Assembly: GCF_900104525.1 (NCBI RefSeq)
Contig: NZ_LT629711.1
Coordinates: forward strand, 3,286,001-3,350,000
DNA from: Pedococcus dokdonensis
Lineage (GTDB): Bacteria; Actinomycetota; Actinomycetes; Actinomycetales; Dermatophilaceae
Length of the DNA: 64,000 nt
Direction: 5' to 3'
Within the stretch, counting starts at the first letter, position 1, and each line of letters opens with the position of its first letter. The position numbers and the translations under genes were made by a program. Of this stretch, positions 17,355 to 26,107 are shown in pieces. Below the pieces are notes generated by a model. The model did no database searches and had not been told where the DNA came from. It saw only the letters and a list, made by a program, of their open reading frames with translations.

Positions 17355-18226
17355 CCTCATTGACCACCCACCCGGCACCCGCGCGACCCGCGGTGAGCGT
17401 TGAGGAGCTCAAGCGCGCGTGGCAGGCAGTACAGGCCGGCGACTTCTGCCGTCACCCGGGCGCCAGGCAGCGACCGGACACACCGAGCAGCTGTGACACC
17501 GGCGGGCGGTCGTGGGAGCCCCACGAGGCCGTGCTCCCCGTCATCGGGTGCGCCGGATCGGTCGGCGCAACCACCTTGGCGTTGAGCCTCGCCACCGCTG
17601 CCGCCGAGGCCGCCGCGGCAACGATGGGAAGCGCCCGCGTCGTGGAGTGCTGCACGGTGACGGCCTCCGGCCTGGCGCCAGCCTCCACCGCAGAGCTGGG
17701 CCAGCACCCCACAGGTTGGCTCCAGGGCACCCGAGGCGAGGTCCTCCTCGAGCGCAGCACGGACATGTACGTCAGCCCCGACGAAGTGCTACCCCCAACC
17801 GACGCGGCACCGGGGCTCGGGCTGACCGTCCTGGACGTCGGATGGGAGCTGGGACAGCTCCTGGCCAGCCCGAGCTGGCTGTCCGACCGGGTGCTCCACG
17901 CCGATCACGTCGTGGCCGTCACGACCGCCACCATCCCCGGCCTGCGGCGCCTGGAAGGGGCACTGGCACTGCTGGAGGGAACACCGGTCATCGGCGCCAT
18001 CCTCGGTCCACCGCGGCGCACGTGGCCTCGGGGCCTGGAGCACAGCCTCGGCGCCTTGTCCCGGCAGCTCGACCAGCGCGCGGCCATGCACCTGATCCCG
18101 CTAGACCGCGGCCTCGCCGTGCGGGGCCTGGACTCGCAAGCCCTGCCCACCCCACTGCTCACCGCAGCAGGCCACCTGCTCCACGCCAGCGTCGCCGGAG
18201 CCACCCCGAAGGGACACCCGTCATGA
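17351..18226 (+). CDS. ParA/CpaE-like ATPase with deviant P-loop
   Basis: A 291-residue protein. PVIGCAGSVGATTLALSLA at about residues 64-82 matches the P-loop of CpaE/TadZ/ParA-like proteins, where GGVGATTLA-type loops lack the usual GKT lysine. The later stretch LTVLDVGWELGQLL fits the Walker B strand. I start it at GTG 17351; the frame opens at 17105, but that part is a shadow of the small gene before it. It overlaps the next gene by ATGA. In this operon it probably positions the transfer apparatus at the membrane; that is inferred from family and place. Confidence 0.65.
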   Translation: MTSLTTHPAPARPAVSVEELKRAWQAVQAGDFCRHPGARQRPDTPSSCDTGGRSWEPHEAVLPVIGCAGSVGATTLALSLATAAAEAAAATMGSARVVECCTVTASGLAPASTAELGQHPTGWLQGTRGEVLLERSTDMYVSPDEVLPPTDAAPGLGLTVLDVGWELGQLLASPSWLSDRVLHADHVVAVTTATIPGLRRLEGALALLEGTPVIGAILGPPRRTWPRGLEHSLGALSRQLDQRAAMHLIPLDRGLAVRGLDSQALPTPLLTAAGHLLHASVAGATPKGHPS

Positions 18227-18516
18227 AGGCGCTCACCCGCCAGCTCGCCTCCCTCGCGCAGGTCTGCCCCGTCGCCCCGCCCGGAGCGCAGCGCTACGCC
18301 GACCAGCTCATGGGCTACGTCCTGTGGGGCACGATCATCCTGTTCGTGCTCGGCGTTGTCGTCGGCATCGGCGCGATCGTCGCGGGCCGCATCTTCGGCA
18401 TGCCGCACGCGTCCAAGGCCGGCATCGTCGGCGTGGTCGTCGTCTTCCTGGCGGTGATCGGCTACCTGGTGCTGCCGGGAATCGTGCGCGCCATGACCGG
18501 CGCTGGGTGTATCTGA
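18223..18516 (+). CDS. Two-helix membrane protein, VirB2/TrbC-like
   Basis: A 97-residue protein with two hydrophobic helices at about residues 30-55 and 68-90 and a short charged linker, the layout of VirB2/TrbC pilin-like subunits of type IV secretion. Its position directly before other channel genes fits. It overlaps its neighbours at both ends (ATGA upstream, TGATG downstream). Sequence identity to pilins cannot be judged by eye, so it is named by topology. Confidence 0.6.
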   Translation: MKALTRQLASLAQVCPVAPPGAQRYADQLMGYVLWGTIILFVLGVVVGIGAIVAGRIFGMPHASKAGIVGVVVVFLAVIGYLVLPGIVRAMTGAGCI

Positions 18517-19430
18517 TGAGCCGCGCTGACCAGGACAGCGCCAGCGGCGGGTGGGGACGACCGCGCCTGCTGGCAACCCTCGCGGCCGGGGTCGGGGCAG
18601 CAGTGTTGTTCGTGGCCGGCCTAGCCCTGGCGCTCTACTACGTCCTGCGGACCGCAGAAGCGACGTCGACGCCCCCTTCGGCTGCATGGTCGGCGGGTCC
18701 GAAGCCGGTCGCCTCCGGGAGCGGCCCGGCCTACCGAGACAGGGTGGCCGCAGCCCCGATGCTGAAGGTGGCCCCGGACGACGCCAGGCGCGGCGTCCCT
18801 GCCGCGGTCACCGGCCCAGTCATCGACGTGCCCGCGGCCACCGACGTGGGACCGGCGCGGGTGCCGACCGGCTTCCCTCGCACACCGCAGGGAGCGGTCG
18901 GCCAGCTGGCCGCCATCGAGACGACCGTCCTGCAGGGGATGTCCATCCCGCAGGCGAACCAGGTCTACGAACAGTGGGCGCTACCGGGCGGGGCAGGCGT
19001 CGCCGACTGGGCACTGACCAAGAACGTCCAGAACTTCCTCGCCAGCGCGGGGCAGGGGCAGAGCAAGGACCTCACGGTCGCGGTGACCGCGACCCCCGCG
19101 GCGGGACAGGTCAAAGGCACCGATGGGGCCAGCTGGGTGCTGGCCTGTGTCCTGCTGGACGTGCGGGCCACCATCACCGTGCAGGCCCGCATCGGCTACG
19201 GATACTGCGAACGCATGCAATGGCACGCCACTTCGACGGGGACGGGCGGGGATGGCGGACGCTGGATGATCGCGCCCGGCGCTCCCGCCGCGGCCGCACC
19301 CTGCACGTGGCCGGGAACCGACATCGCCTTCAAGGCTGGGTGGCGGACTTGGGTTTTCAATGACCTGGCCAGCAGCGACGAAGCGGGCGCGGCCAGCACC
19401 CCGACCAGCACCCCGACCAGCAGGGAGTAG
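18516..19430 (+). CDS. Single-pass membrane transfer protein
   Basis: A 304-residue protein with one membrane helix at about residues 19-43 and a large C-terminal part that should lie outside the cell. After a Pro/Ala/Ser-rich linker there is a compact domain from about residue 120 (AIETTVLQGMSIPQANQVYE onward). Such bitopic proteins in actinobacterial transfer operons may play the VirB8/TcpC role, but I see no diagnostic motif. The C-terminus ends in a short repeat STPTSTPTS. It sits between the VirB2-like and VirB6-like genes. Confidence 0.6.
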   Translation: MSRADQDSASGGWGRPRLLATLAAGVGAAVLFVAGLALALYYVLRTAEATSTPPSAAWSAGPKPVASGSGPAYRDRVAAAPMLKVAPDDARRGVPAAVTGPVIDVPAATDVGPARVPTGFPRTPQGAVGQLAAIETTVLQGMSIPQANQVYEQWALPGGAGVADWALTKNVQNFLASAGQGQSKDLTVAVTATPAAGQVKGTDGASWVLACVLLDVRATITVQARIGYGYCERMQWHATSTGTGGDGGRWMIAPGAPAAAAPCTWPGTDIAFKAGWRTWVFNDLASSDEAGAASTPTSTPTSRE

Positions 19431-19434
19431 CGCC

Positions 19435-20880
19435 GTGGACTTCCTCAACCCCTTCACCTATCTCGGTTCAGCCGCCGGCAGGGTCGTCGCCGACGGGTGG
19501 ACCGCCGCAATGCTCGGCCTCTGGAACGCCGGGCTCTGGCTGCTGAAGCTCGTCCTGACCATCGTCGACGCGTTCACCGTCCCCGACCTGCGCGAGGGGG
19601 GCCCCGGCGCGCATGTGTACCAGATAACCTTCTGGATCGCCGGAGCCCTCATGCTCCTGCTGGCAATGGTGCAGCTGGGCCTGACTGCCGCGCGGCGCGA
19701 CGGCAAGTCGATGGCGCGGGTCCTGGTCGGGACGGGCCAGTTCGTGATGGTGTGGGCCGGCTGGATCGCCCTGGCGGTGCTGGTCGTCGCCGCCTGCGGA
19801 GGGCTCACTCGCGCCCTGATGTCCACGCTGCTGCACATCGACGGGTGGGCCCAGTTCGACCCGCTCGGCACCCAGATCTCGACCCAGGACATCAGCGACG
19901 GCACTATCGCCACCGTCCTGGGATTCATGGGGATCTTCATGGTGTTCGCCGCGATCGGACACCTGCTGGTCATGCTCACCCGTGCGGGCGCCCTGATGGT
20001 GCTGGCAGCGACCACCCCGATCGCCGCAGGGGGACTGGTCAGCGACGCCGGGCAGGGCTGGTTCTGGAAGAGTCTGCGCTGGTTCATCGCCGCCGCGTTC
20101 ACCCCCGTGGTGATGGTCCTGGTGCTGGGCATCGGGGTGCAGATGACCTCAGGGGTCGCCACCGGAATGAGCGACACGCTGCAGAAGGCCATCGGGACTG
20201 CCGTGCCCGGCGTGGTCCTGATCTGCATCGGCTGCTTCAGCCCCCTCGCGCTGTTCAAGCTTCTGGCGTTCGTCGATCCCGGCACCAGCTCCGGGTCCGC
20301 GCTGCGGGCCGGTTTGGCCGCCCAGGGCGGCCTCAGCGGTGTCCTCGCCGGCCAGGGTCAGGCGCAGGGCGGGTCCTCGGCCGCGTCATCCACCGACACG
20401 AACGGCCGCTCCCAGGGCGAGAGCTCCGGGCAGGACTCCACCAGCGCGCGCTTCAGCTCCGGTGGGCGTGGGCTGATGGGCCAGGTCGGAGGCGGGCTCG
20501 GGCAAGCCGTCGGCGCAGGCATGGCAGCCATGGAGAGCATCGGGCCGCGCGGGGCGGCCGTGGCCGCCGACGTGACCAACCAGATGGGTGTCGGCCACAA
20601 CAACTACGTCCCGGACTTCAGCAAGACCAAGCAAGTGTCGAGCCACAGGAGCGGCGGCACGCAGGCAGACGACGACAACCCCCAGATCAACGGCTCCAGC
20701 CTTAACACCACGCCGGAGGCCGGCATCACTCCCCCCGCACCACCTGGGGTCGGGACGCCGCCCGCGCCGACACCCTCCCCGGGCGCAGTGGCTGGTTCCG
20801 CTGGTGGTGCCGGGGGCGCGGGCGCCGCGGGGGGCGAGGCGGCGGGTGCTGCGGCGGCCGTGCCGATCGTCCCGGTCTGA
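19435..20880 (+). CDS. VirB6/TrbL-like polytopic channel protein
   Basis: A 481-residue membrane protein with about six or seven hydrophobic segments in the first 310 residues (for example LWLLKLVLTIVDAF, ITFWIAGALMLLLAMVQLG, WFIAAAFTPVVMVLVLGIGV), followed by a long Gly/Ser/Ala/Pro-rich tail of about 170 residues. This is the VirB6/TrbL plan: an inner-membrane channel subunit with a disordered tail. GTG 19435 is the start, with GGGAG seven bases upstream. It is part of the same operon as the flanking transfer genes. Confidence 0.7.
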   Translation: MDFLNPFTYLGSAAGRVVADGWTAAMLGLWNAGLWLLKLVLTIVDAFTVPDLREGGPGAHVYQITFWIAGALMLLLAMVQLGLTAARRDGKSMARVLVGTGQFVMVWAGWIALAVLVVAACGGLTRALMSTLLHIDGWAQFDPLGTQISTQDISDGTIATVLGFMGIFMVFAAIGHLLVMLTRAGALMVLAATTPIAAGGLVSDAGQGWFWKSLRWFIAAAFTPVVMVLVLGIGVQMTSGVATGMSDTLQKAIGTAVPGVVLICIGCFSPLALFKLLAFVDPGTSSGSALRAGLAAQGGLSGVLAGQGQAQGGSSAASSTDTNGRSQGESSGQDSTSARFSSGGRGLMGQVGGGLGQAVGAGMAAMESIGPRGAAVAADVTNQMGVGHNNYVPDFSKTKQVSSHRSGGTQADDDNPQINGSSLNTTPEAGITPPAPPGVGTPPAPTPSPGAVAGSAGGAGGAGAAGGEAAGAAAAVPIVPV

Positions 20881-20930
20881 TCGATCACCCAAAACCGAAA
20901 GCCCTTGTTCGAAAAGCAGAGGAGGCTCTC

Positions 20931-22436
20931 ATGGCGGTCATCTACAGCGACTACAGCCGGGCCCGGATCGGGTGGTTCTTCGGGCTGTCCGGGTGGCAAT
21001 TGGCAGTCGTGGCCGGCTCGACGATGCCGGTGTTCTGGTCCGTCCAGGCCGGCGCGTGGATTTCGGCGGTGCTGTTCTTGGCGCTGTGGGCCACGATCAC
21101 CGTGGTCACGGTGACCCCGGTCCGGGGCCGGTCCACCTTCGGCTGGGTGGCGGCCTGTCTGGCCTTCGCCGCGGGCGGCCTGGCGGGGTGGACCCGCTTT
21201 CGTTCCAAGGCGACCCGAGGGCAGGTGGACTGCCTGCAGGAGCCCGACCTGCCCGGAGCGTTGCACGCCGTGCAGATCCATGACGGGCCACCGCACGGGG
21301 CCTCGTTCTCCCGGGTGGCGATCATCCAGAACCACGCCGCCCGAACGTGGGCGGTGACTGCGGCCGTCGTCCACCCGGGCATCGGGCTGCGCGAGATCGA
21401 GGAGCGGCAGCGGCAGGGTCGGGGTCTGAGCGAGCTGCTGGACATGGCCTCCCAGACCGGGCTGGTCGAGGAGATCCTGCTCTTGGTGCGCACCGTCCCC
21501 GAGGACGGCGCCGAACGGGACCAGTGGCTGGCCCGGCACCGCCGGCCCGGCGGTTCCCCGGGGGCCCGGCAGGTCAACGACGAGCTGCAGCAGACTCTCA
21601 CGCGGGCCAGCGTGCGCACCGAGTCCTTCGTGACGGTCGTCATCCCCGAGGGACGGCTGGGCAAGGCGGCCAAGGAGTCCGGCGGCGGCCTCGAAGGACG
21701 CGCCCGCGTCATCTACGGCGTCTTGGGCGAGATCGAGGCCCAGCTGCGCGGCGGGCTGGGCATGACCAGCGTCACGTGGCTGACCAGCCCCGAGCTCGCG
21801 CTGGCCTCCCGGACCGGGTTCGCCCCAGGGGATCGGGCCGGGATCATCGACGCCCTCGGCGCCCGCCACGCCGACCCGGGCGTCAACGCCGACGTCCCGT
21901 GGGCGATGGCCGGACCGTCCGGGGCCGACCCGGTGGCCCGGCACTACAGCCACGACGCGTGGAACAGCGTCAGCTCCACCATCAAGCTCCCGGTCAAGGG
22001 TGCCGCGATGGGTGCGTTGCTTCCGGTGCTGACCCCGACCGAGCCGGGGGAGCGTCGCTCCTTCCTGGTGGCCTACCCGATCCTGAGCCAGTCGGCGGCC
22101 GGCCGGCAGAGCGCCACCAGCGAGTGGGCTGCCGACATCGGCGAGGAGCTGCGCGTCAAGGCGAAGGTGAAGCAGAACGCCAAGGCCAGGGACGAGGCCG
22201 AGAAGGTGCGCCGGCTGGACACCAAGCTCGCCCGCGGCAACTCCCTGACCCGGCCGTACGCCGTCTGCACGGTCACCGTCCCCAAGACCGTCAGGGTGTC
22301 CGAGTTCGGGCGCCGCCTCGATGGGTCCGTGCGCCGGGCAGGGTTCGCGCCGCTGCGCCTGGACCTGGCCCAGGACGTCGCATTCGCCGCGTCGACCGTC
22401 CCGCTGGGCGTCAGCCTCACCCGGAAGGCGGACTGA
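20931..22436 (+). CDS. SCO6880-family conjugation protein
   Basis: A 501-residue protein of the SCO6880 family, common in Streptomyces and related conjugative elements. The N-terminus YSDYSRARIGWFFGLSGWQL leads into two membrane helices (about 20-65), as in PrgI/VirB3-type subunits. A long soluble part follows that resembles the N-terminal half of VirB4-like ATPases but has no P-loop. The next gene supplies the P-loop, so the two together may make a split VirB3-VirB4 system. GAGGAGG is positioned well before ATG 20931. Confidence 0.8.
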   Translation: MAVIYSDYSRARIGWFFGLSGWQLAVVAGSTMPVFWSVQAGAWISAVLFLALWATITVVTVTPVRGRSTFGWVAACLAFAAGGLAGWTRFRSKATRGQVDCLQEPDLPGALHAVQIHDGPPHGASFSRVAIIQNHAARTWAVTAAVVHPGIGLREIEERQRQGRGLSELLDMASQTGLVEEILLLVRTVPEDGAERDQWLARHRRPGGSPGARQVNDELQQTLTRASVRTESFVTVVIPEGRLGKAAKESGGGLEGRARVIYGVLGEIEAQLRGGLGMTSVTWLTSPELALASRTGFAPGDRAGIIDALGARHADPGVNADVPWAMAGPSGADPVARHYSHDAWNSVSSTIKLPVKGAAMGALLPVLTPTEPGERRSFLVAYPILSQSAAGRQSATSEWAADIGEELRVKAKVKQNAKARDEAEKVRRLDTKLARGNSLTRPYAVCTVTVPKTVRVSEFGRRLDGSVRRAGFAPLRLDLAQDVAFAASTVPLGVSLTRKAD

Positions 22437-22439
22437 ACA

Positions 22440-23972
22440 ATGAGTCCCTCGCAACGCACCCGAGGAGGCCGCCGGGCAGCGGGGCGCACCGTCTCACGGC
22501 TGCTCGCCGACTTCGGCCACGACCTGCCCTCCGTCCCAACGGTGCAGGAAGCCACCAAGGAGGCGCGACTGTTCCGGCACGCGTCACGCCGTGGGCCTCG
22601 CCGTCCCGGCAGCGGCTGGGCTCCGGCGGCCGCGCCCGTTTCGAGCTGGCGCATGACCTCCGACCAGGCGCCGGTGCTTTGGCCGTTCATCTCCACCCCC
22701 GGGCTCCCGCCGACCGGAGCCCAGATGGGCATCGACATGCTCTCCGGTGGCGCGTTCTACGCCGACCCCCACGGGTGGGTCCTCGACGACGACGTCCCGG
22801 TCACCAACCCAAACATCTTCAGCTTCGGGAAACCCGGCCGCGGCAAGTCGGCAACCACCAAGGCGTTCTGCCTGCGGATGACCGACTTCGGCTACCGCAT
22901 CCTGGTGCTCGGCGACCCCAAGGACGAGTACGAGGGACTGTGCCGGTTCTTCGGGGTCGAACCCTTCGCGATCGGACACGGCCTACCCACCCGCATCAAC
23001 CCCCTGGCATTCGGGCCTCTCCTCCAGGGCTGGGACCAGCTGGACGCCGCGCAGGCGCAAGGCCGCGCCGCGGTCGTCTTCGGGCGCTGGCTGACCCTGG
23101 TCCGAGGCCTCGTCGGAAGCCAACGGATCGGCGAGCAGCGGGTCCCATTCGGACCTACCGACGAAGTCGTCGTCAAGGCAGCCCTGCAAACCCTCACCGG
23201 ATACACCCACGGCCAGTCCCACCTGACCGAGACCACCATTCCCCAGCTGTGGCAGCTTCTGGACAAGCCCACCGCCGACCTGGTCGCAACCTGCCGGTAC
23301 GCCGACCTGCGGCACTTCCTCGACGACACCAGGCTCCTGCGAGACGCCCTCGGCCAGCTCGTCAATGGCGCCCTGGCCGGCCTGTTTGACGACCACACCA
23401 CCATCGACGTCGACTGGTCCGCCCCGATCCAGTCCCTGAGCCTGTCCCGCCTCGAGCCCCTGGGGGACGAGGCGATCGGGATCGCCCTGACCTGCCTCAA
23501 CTCCTGGGGTCGAGGCATGCGCGAGCGGGCAGTACCGGGGGACCTGCGGGTGGTCGTGCGCGACGAATCGTGGAAGCAGCTGCGGCTCGGCCCGGAGGCG
23601 GTCAAGTCCTTCGACGCCGACCTGCGCCTGTCCCGACGTGACGGGGACGTCCAGTTCGCCGTCGCGCACAAGCCCTCCGACCTGCTCTCCGCCGGTGACA
23701 CCGGCTCCCAGGCCGTCGCCATCGCCAAGGACCTGCTGCACCTGGCCGACGTGAAAATCCTGCACGGCCAGGATCTGGGTGTGGCCCGCGAGCTGGAGAA
23801 CATGCTCGGACTGGGCCCGATGGCGCGCGACCTGGTCACCGGGTGGGCCATGCAGGGCAAGGGCAGGGCTCTGTGGTGTGTGGGGGAGCAGCACTACCAG
23901 GTGCAGACCGTGCTGCACCCGGTCGAACGCGAGCTCACCTTCACCAACCAAGCCATCGCAGGCGCCGCCTGA
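22440..23972 (+). CDS. VirB4-like conjugation ATPase
   Basis: A 510-residue ATPase starting 3 nt after the SCO6880-like stop. Walker A FGKPGRGKSATT is at 129-140, and LVLGDPKDEYEGL follows, typical of VirB4/TraC/HerA-type motors. A Walker B-like strand LRVVVRDESWK lies near residue 370, and the later VQFAVAHKPSDLLS resembles the sensor region. It lacks the long N-terminal part of full-size VirB4, which the preceding gene probably supplies. It would power substrate transfer or channel assembly at the cytoplasmic membrane. Confidence 0.82.
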   Translation: MSPSQRTRGGRRAAGRTVSRLLADFGHDLPSVPTVQEATKEARLFRHASRRGPRRPGSGWAPAAAPVSSWRMTSDQAPVLWPFISTPGLPPTGAQMGIDMLSGGAFYADPHGWVLDDDVPVTNPNIFSFGKPGRGKSATTKAFCLRMTDFGYRILVLGDPKDEYEGLCRFFGVEPFAIGHGLPTRINPLAFGPLLQGWDQLDAAQAQGRAAVVFGRWLTLVRGLVGSQRIGEQRVPFGPTDEVVVKAALQTLTGYTHGQSHLTETTIPQLWQLLDKPTADLVATCRYADLRHFLDDTRLLRDALGQLVNGALAGLFDDHTTIDVDWSAPIQSLSLSRLEPLGDEAIGIALTCLNSWGRGMRERAVPGDLRVVVRDESWKQLRLGPEAVKSFDADLRLSRRDGDVQFAVAHKPSDLLSAGDTGSQAVAIAKDLLHLADVKILHGQDLGVARELENMLGLGPMARDLVTGWAMQGKGRALWCVGEQHYQVQTVLHPVERELTFTNQAIAGAA

Positions 23973-23996
23973 CCATCGCCGGACCGGAGCCGACCC

Positions 23997-25565
23997 ATGA
24001 AGAAGATCGCGCTGTTCCTCATCCCGGCCTTGCTGCTGATGCTCGGGCTGCCGGTGGCCGTCGCCCTGCTCGTGATGACGGTGAGCGCCCCGGCGGCCGC
24101 GCAGGAGCTGCGCACGATCGCCTGCGGCGGCGTCACACCGGTCACCGGCGCCTGGCGGCCCCCGTTCGCGCAGGCCTACACCGTTGGCCAGCGCGGCTTC
24201 GGCCGCGAGTTCCACCCGATCTACCACCAGTGGCGCCTGCACACGGGGCAGGACCTGGTGTCACAACCGGGACCCGGACCGGTGGTGGCGATCGGGGCCG
24301 GGCGAATCACCTTCGCCGGCGCGGAGGGAGGGTATGGCAACGTCGTCGATGTCGCGCACGTCGACGACACCACCGGGGCAGCGGTGGTCAGCCGCTACGC
24401 CCACCTCGCGTCCCTGAGCGTGAGCACCGGCGCGACGGTCGTCGGCGGCCAGCAGCTGGGGGTCGAGGGATCAACCGGCACCAGCACCGGCGACCACCTG
24501 CACTTCGAGATCCGCCTCGGCGGGACGCCGACCGACCCCGTGCCGTGGATGCTGGCCCACGGTGCACCCCTCAACGGCCAAGCCGTGGCCAGCTGGACAC
24601 GACCCCCCGGGGTGCCGGTCAACGAGGGCGGCGTCGGCTTCCCTTTGCCCCCACCCGGCACACCTCGACAGGCGTCGCTGCGCCACCCGGCGCAACCGAT
24701 CCCCACCCAGGTCAAGGCGGTCTACCTCGCGGCCGCGGCACGGTACAAGATCCCGTGGACGCTGCTCGCCGGGATCGGCATGGAGGAGACCGCCCACGGC
24801 CGCAACGACGGCACCAGCTCGGCCGGCGCGCAGGGCCTCATGCAGTTCCTGCCCGCCACCTGGGTCACGATGGGGGTCGACGGCGACGGCGACGGCCGCG
24901 CGGACATCACCAACGACGCCGACAGCGCCATGTCGGCCGCGAACTATCTCACCAAGTCCGGTGTCACCAAAGGTCCGGCGGGGGTGCGGGCGGCGATCTT
25001 CGCCTACAACCACGCCGACTGGTACGTCAACGACGTCCTGTACTACGCCGCGGCCTACGGCAGCGGCACCGTGCTGGGAAGCAGCACCGAGTGCGGGCCA
25101 GGACAAGGGAACCCTGCCCTGCCACCGCTGACCAGCGACCGCCTGCGGGTGGCCCTCACCTGGGCGACCAGCCACGTCGGGGACCGGTACGTCATGGGCG
25201 CCACGGGACCCCACGCGTGGGACTGCTCCTCGTTCACCCAGACCGCGTACGCCCAGATCGGCATCAGCACCCCGCGAACCGCGCAGGCGCAACGCGACTG
25301 GCTCGCGGCCGGGAACGGCTTCCGGGTCGACCCCCGGCAGGCCAGGCCCGGCGACCTGATCTTCTACGACTCCTACCTGGGGCCCAACACCATCGGGCAT
25401 GTCGCCATGGTCTTGGACCCCAGCAAGCAGACGACCGTGGAGGCGATGGACGGCCGGCACGGTGTCACCTACGGCAGCTACGCCTGCAAGGCGACCGTCA
25501 AGCACATCTTTCAGATCTGGCGGGTCGGCAACGTCTCCGACCAGCCGTCCCGGGCGGCACCCTGA
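23997..25565 (+). CDS. Three-domain peptidoglycan hydrolase (M23-SLT-NlpC/P60)
   Basis: A 522-residue exported wall hydrolase. A signal peptide or anchor covers residues 1-37. An M23 domain (HTGQDL, later GDHLHFEIRLGG) is followed by a lytic transglycosylase domain (PWTLLAGIGMEETAHGR, then AQGLMQFLPATW) and a C-terminal NlpC/P60 domain with catalytic Cys in WDCSSFTQ and a His in IGHVAMVLD. The three together can cut both peptide bridges and glycan strands. In a transfer operon its job is to open the cell wall locally for the channel, the VirB1-like role. All key residues appear present. Confidence 0.88.
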   Translation: MKKIALFLIPALLLMLGLPVAVALLVMTVSAPAAAQELRTIACGGVTPVTGAWRPPFAQAYTVGQRGFGREFHPIYHQWRLHTGQDLVSQPGPGPVVAIGAGRITFAGAEGGYGNVVDVAHVDDTTGAAVVSRYAHLASLSVSTGATVVGGQQLGVEGSTGTSTGDHLHFEIRLGGTPTDPVPWMLAHGAPLNGQAVASWTRPPGVPVNEGGVGFPLPPPGTPRQASLRHPAQPIPTQVKAVYLAAAARYKIPWTLLAGIGMEETAHGRNDGTSSAGAQGLMQFLPATWVTMGVDGDGDGRADITNDADSAMSAANYLTKSGVTKGPAGVRAAIFAYNHADWYVNDVLYYAAAYGSGTVLGSSTECGPGQGNPALPPLTSDRLRVALTWATSHVGDRYVMGATGPHAWDCSSFTQTAYAQIGISTPRTAQAQRDWLAAGNGFRVDPRQARPGDLIFYDSYLGPNTIGHVAMVLDPSKQTTVEAMDGRHGVTYGSYACKATVKHIFQIWRVGNVSDQPSRAAP

Positions 25566-25656
25566 GACCCGAACGTGCCCGTGCGGGGCGGCTGAGCGCA
25601 GATGTGACCACCCAGGATCGCTATCGGGCATTGGGGTGGCAGGAAGGGAGCAGCCC

Positions 25657-26106
25657 ATGCAGCGAGCACGTCGAACCAACCCCTATCCGTTCACCTGGGA
25701 GATCCCCGTGGCGGCGGTAGTCGCCACGGTCCTCCTGCTGGTCCTCGGGGTCCATGCCGGGCGCGCGGTGGCCAACCTCGTCGCCGGAGGGGGGCTCACC
25801 CTGCCTTCCCGGGAGACGCTGTTCACCAGCGTGCCCGGAGTGCTCGGTGGCGGCGCCGGTGCAGGCCTGACCGGCACGGCCGCCCACCTGGCTGGAGCGA
25901 CGGCAGTCAGGGTGTGGGTCGGTGTTGCGGAGGCGATGGTCCTTACCCTGACCGTCTGGGTCGGGAAGGTCGGCCTCGGCCGGTGGGGGCCCGGACGGAT
26001 CCAAGGGATGGCTTCGCGGGAGGAAGCCGCGCGGCTGCTCGGCCGGAGCCGGCTGCGCAAGGTCGGCGCCGTCGTCCGGCCGGATCTGTACGGGAGGGAA
26101 CGCTGA
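25657..26106 (+). CDS. Small membrane protein of the transfer operon
   Basis: A 149-residue protein with helices at about residues 17-40 and 80-110 and a basic C-terminus containing SREEAARLLGRSRLRK. The start ATG 25657 is preceded by GGAAGGGAG. Its stop lies 1 nt before the GTG of the coupling-protein gene. Small membrane partners directly before VirD4-type genes are common and may anchor or stabilise the coupling protein. No family is recognised. Confidence 0.6.
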   Translation: MQRARRTNPYPFTWEIPVAAVVATVLLLVLGVHAGRAVANLVAGGGLTLPSRETLFTSVPGVLGGGAGAGLTGTAAHLAGATAVRVWVGVAEAMVLTLTVWVGKVGLGRWGPGRIQGMASREEAARLLGRSRLRKVGAVVRPDLYGRER

Positions 26107-26107
26107 A

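Noticed and set aside
20604..22454. 616-codon leftward frame opposite the SCO6880-like gene
   Set aside because: High GC lowers stop frequency; the rightward frame has recognised family features and a ribosome site.
22983..24242. 419-codon leftward frame
   Set aside because: It is antisense to the VirB4-like ATPase and hydrolase genes, with no own motif.
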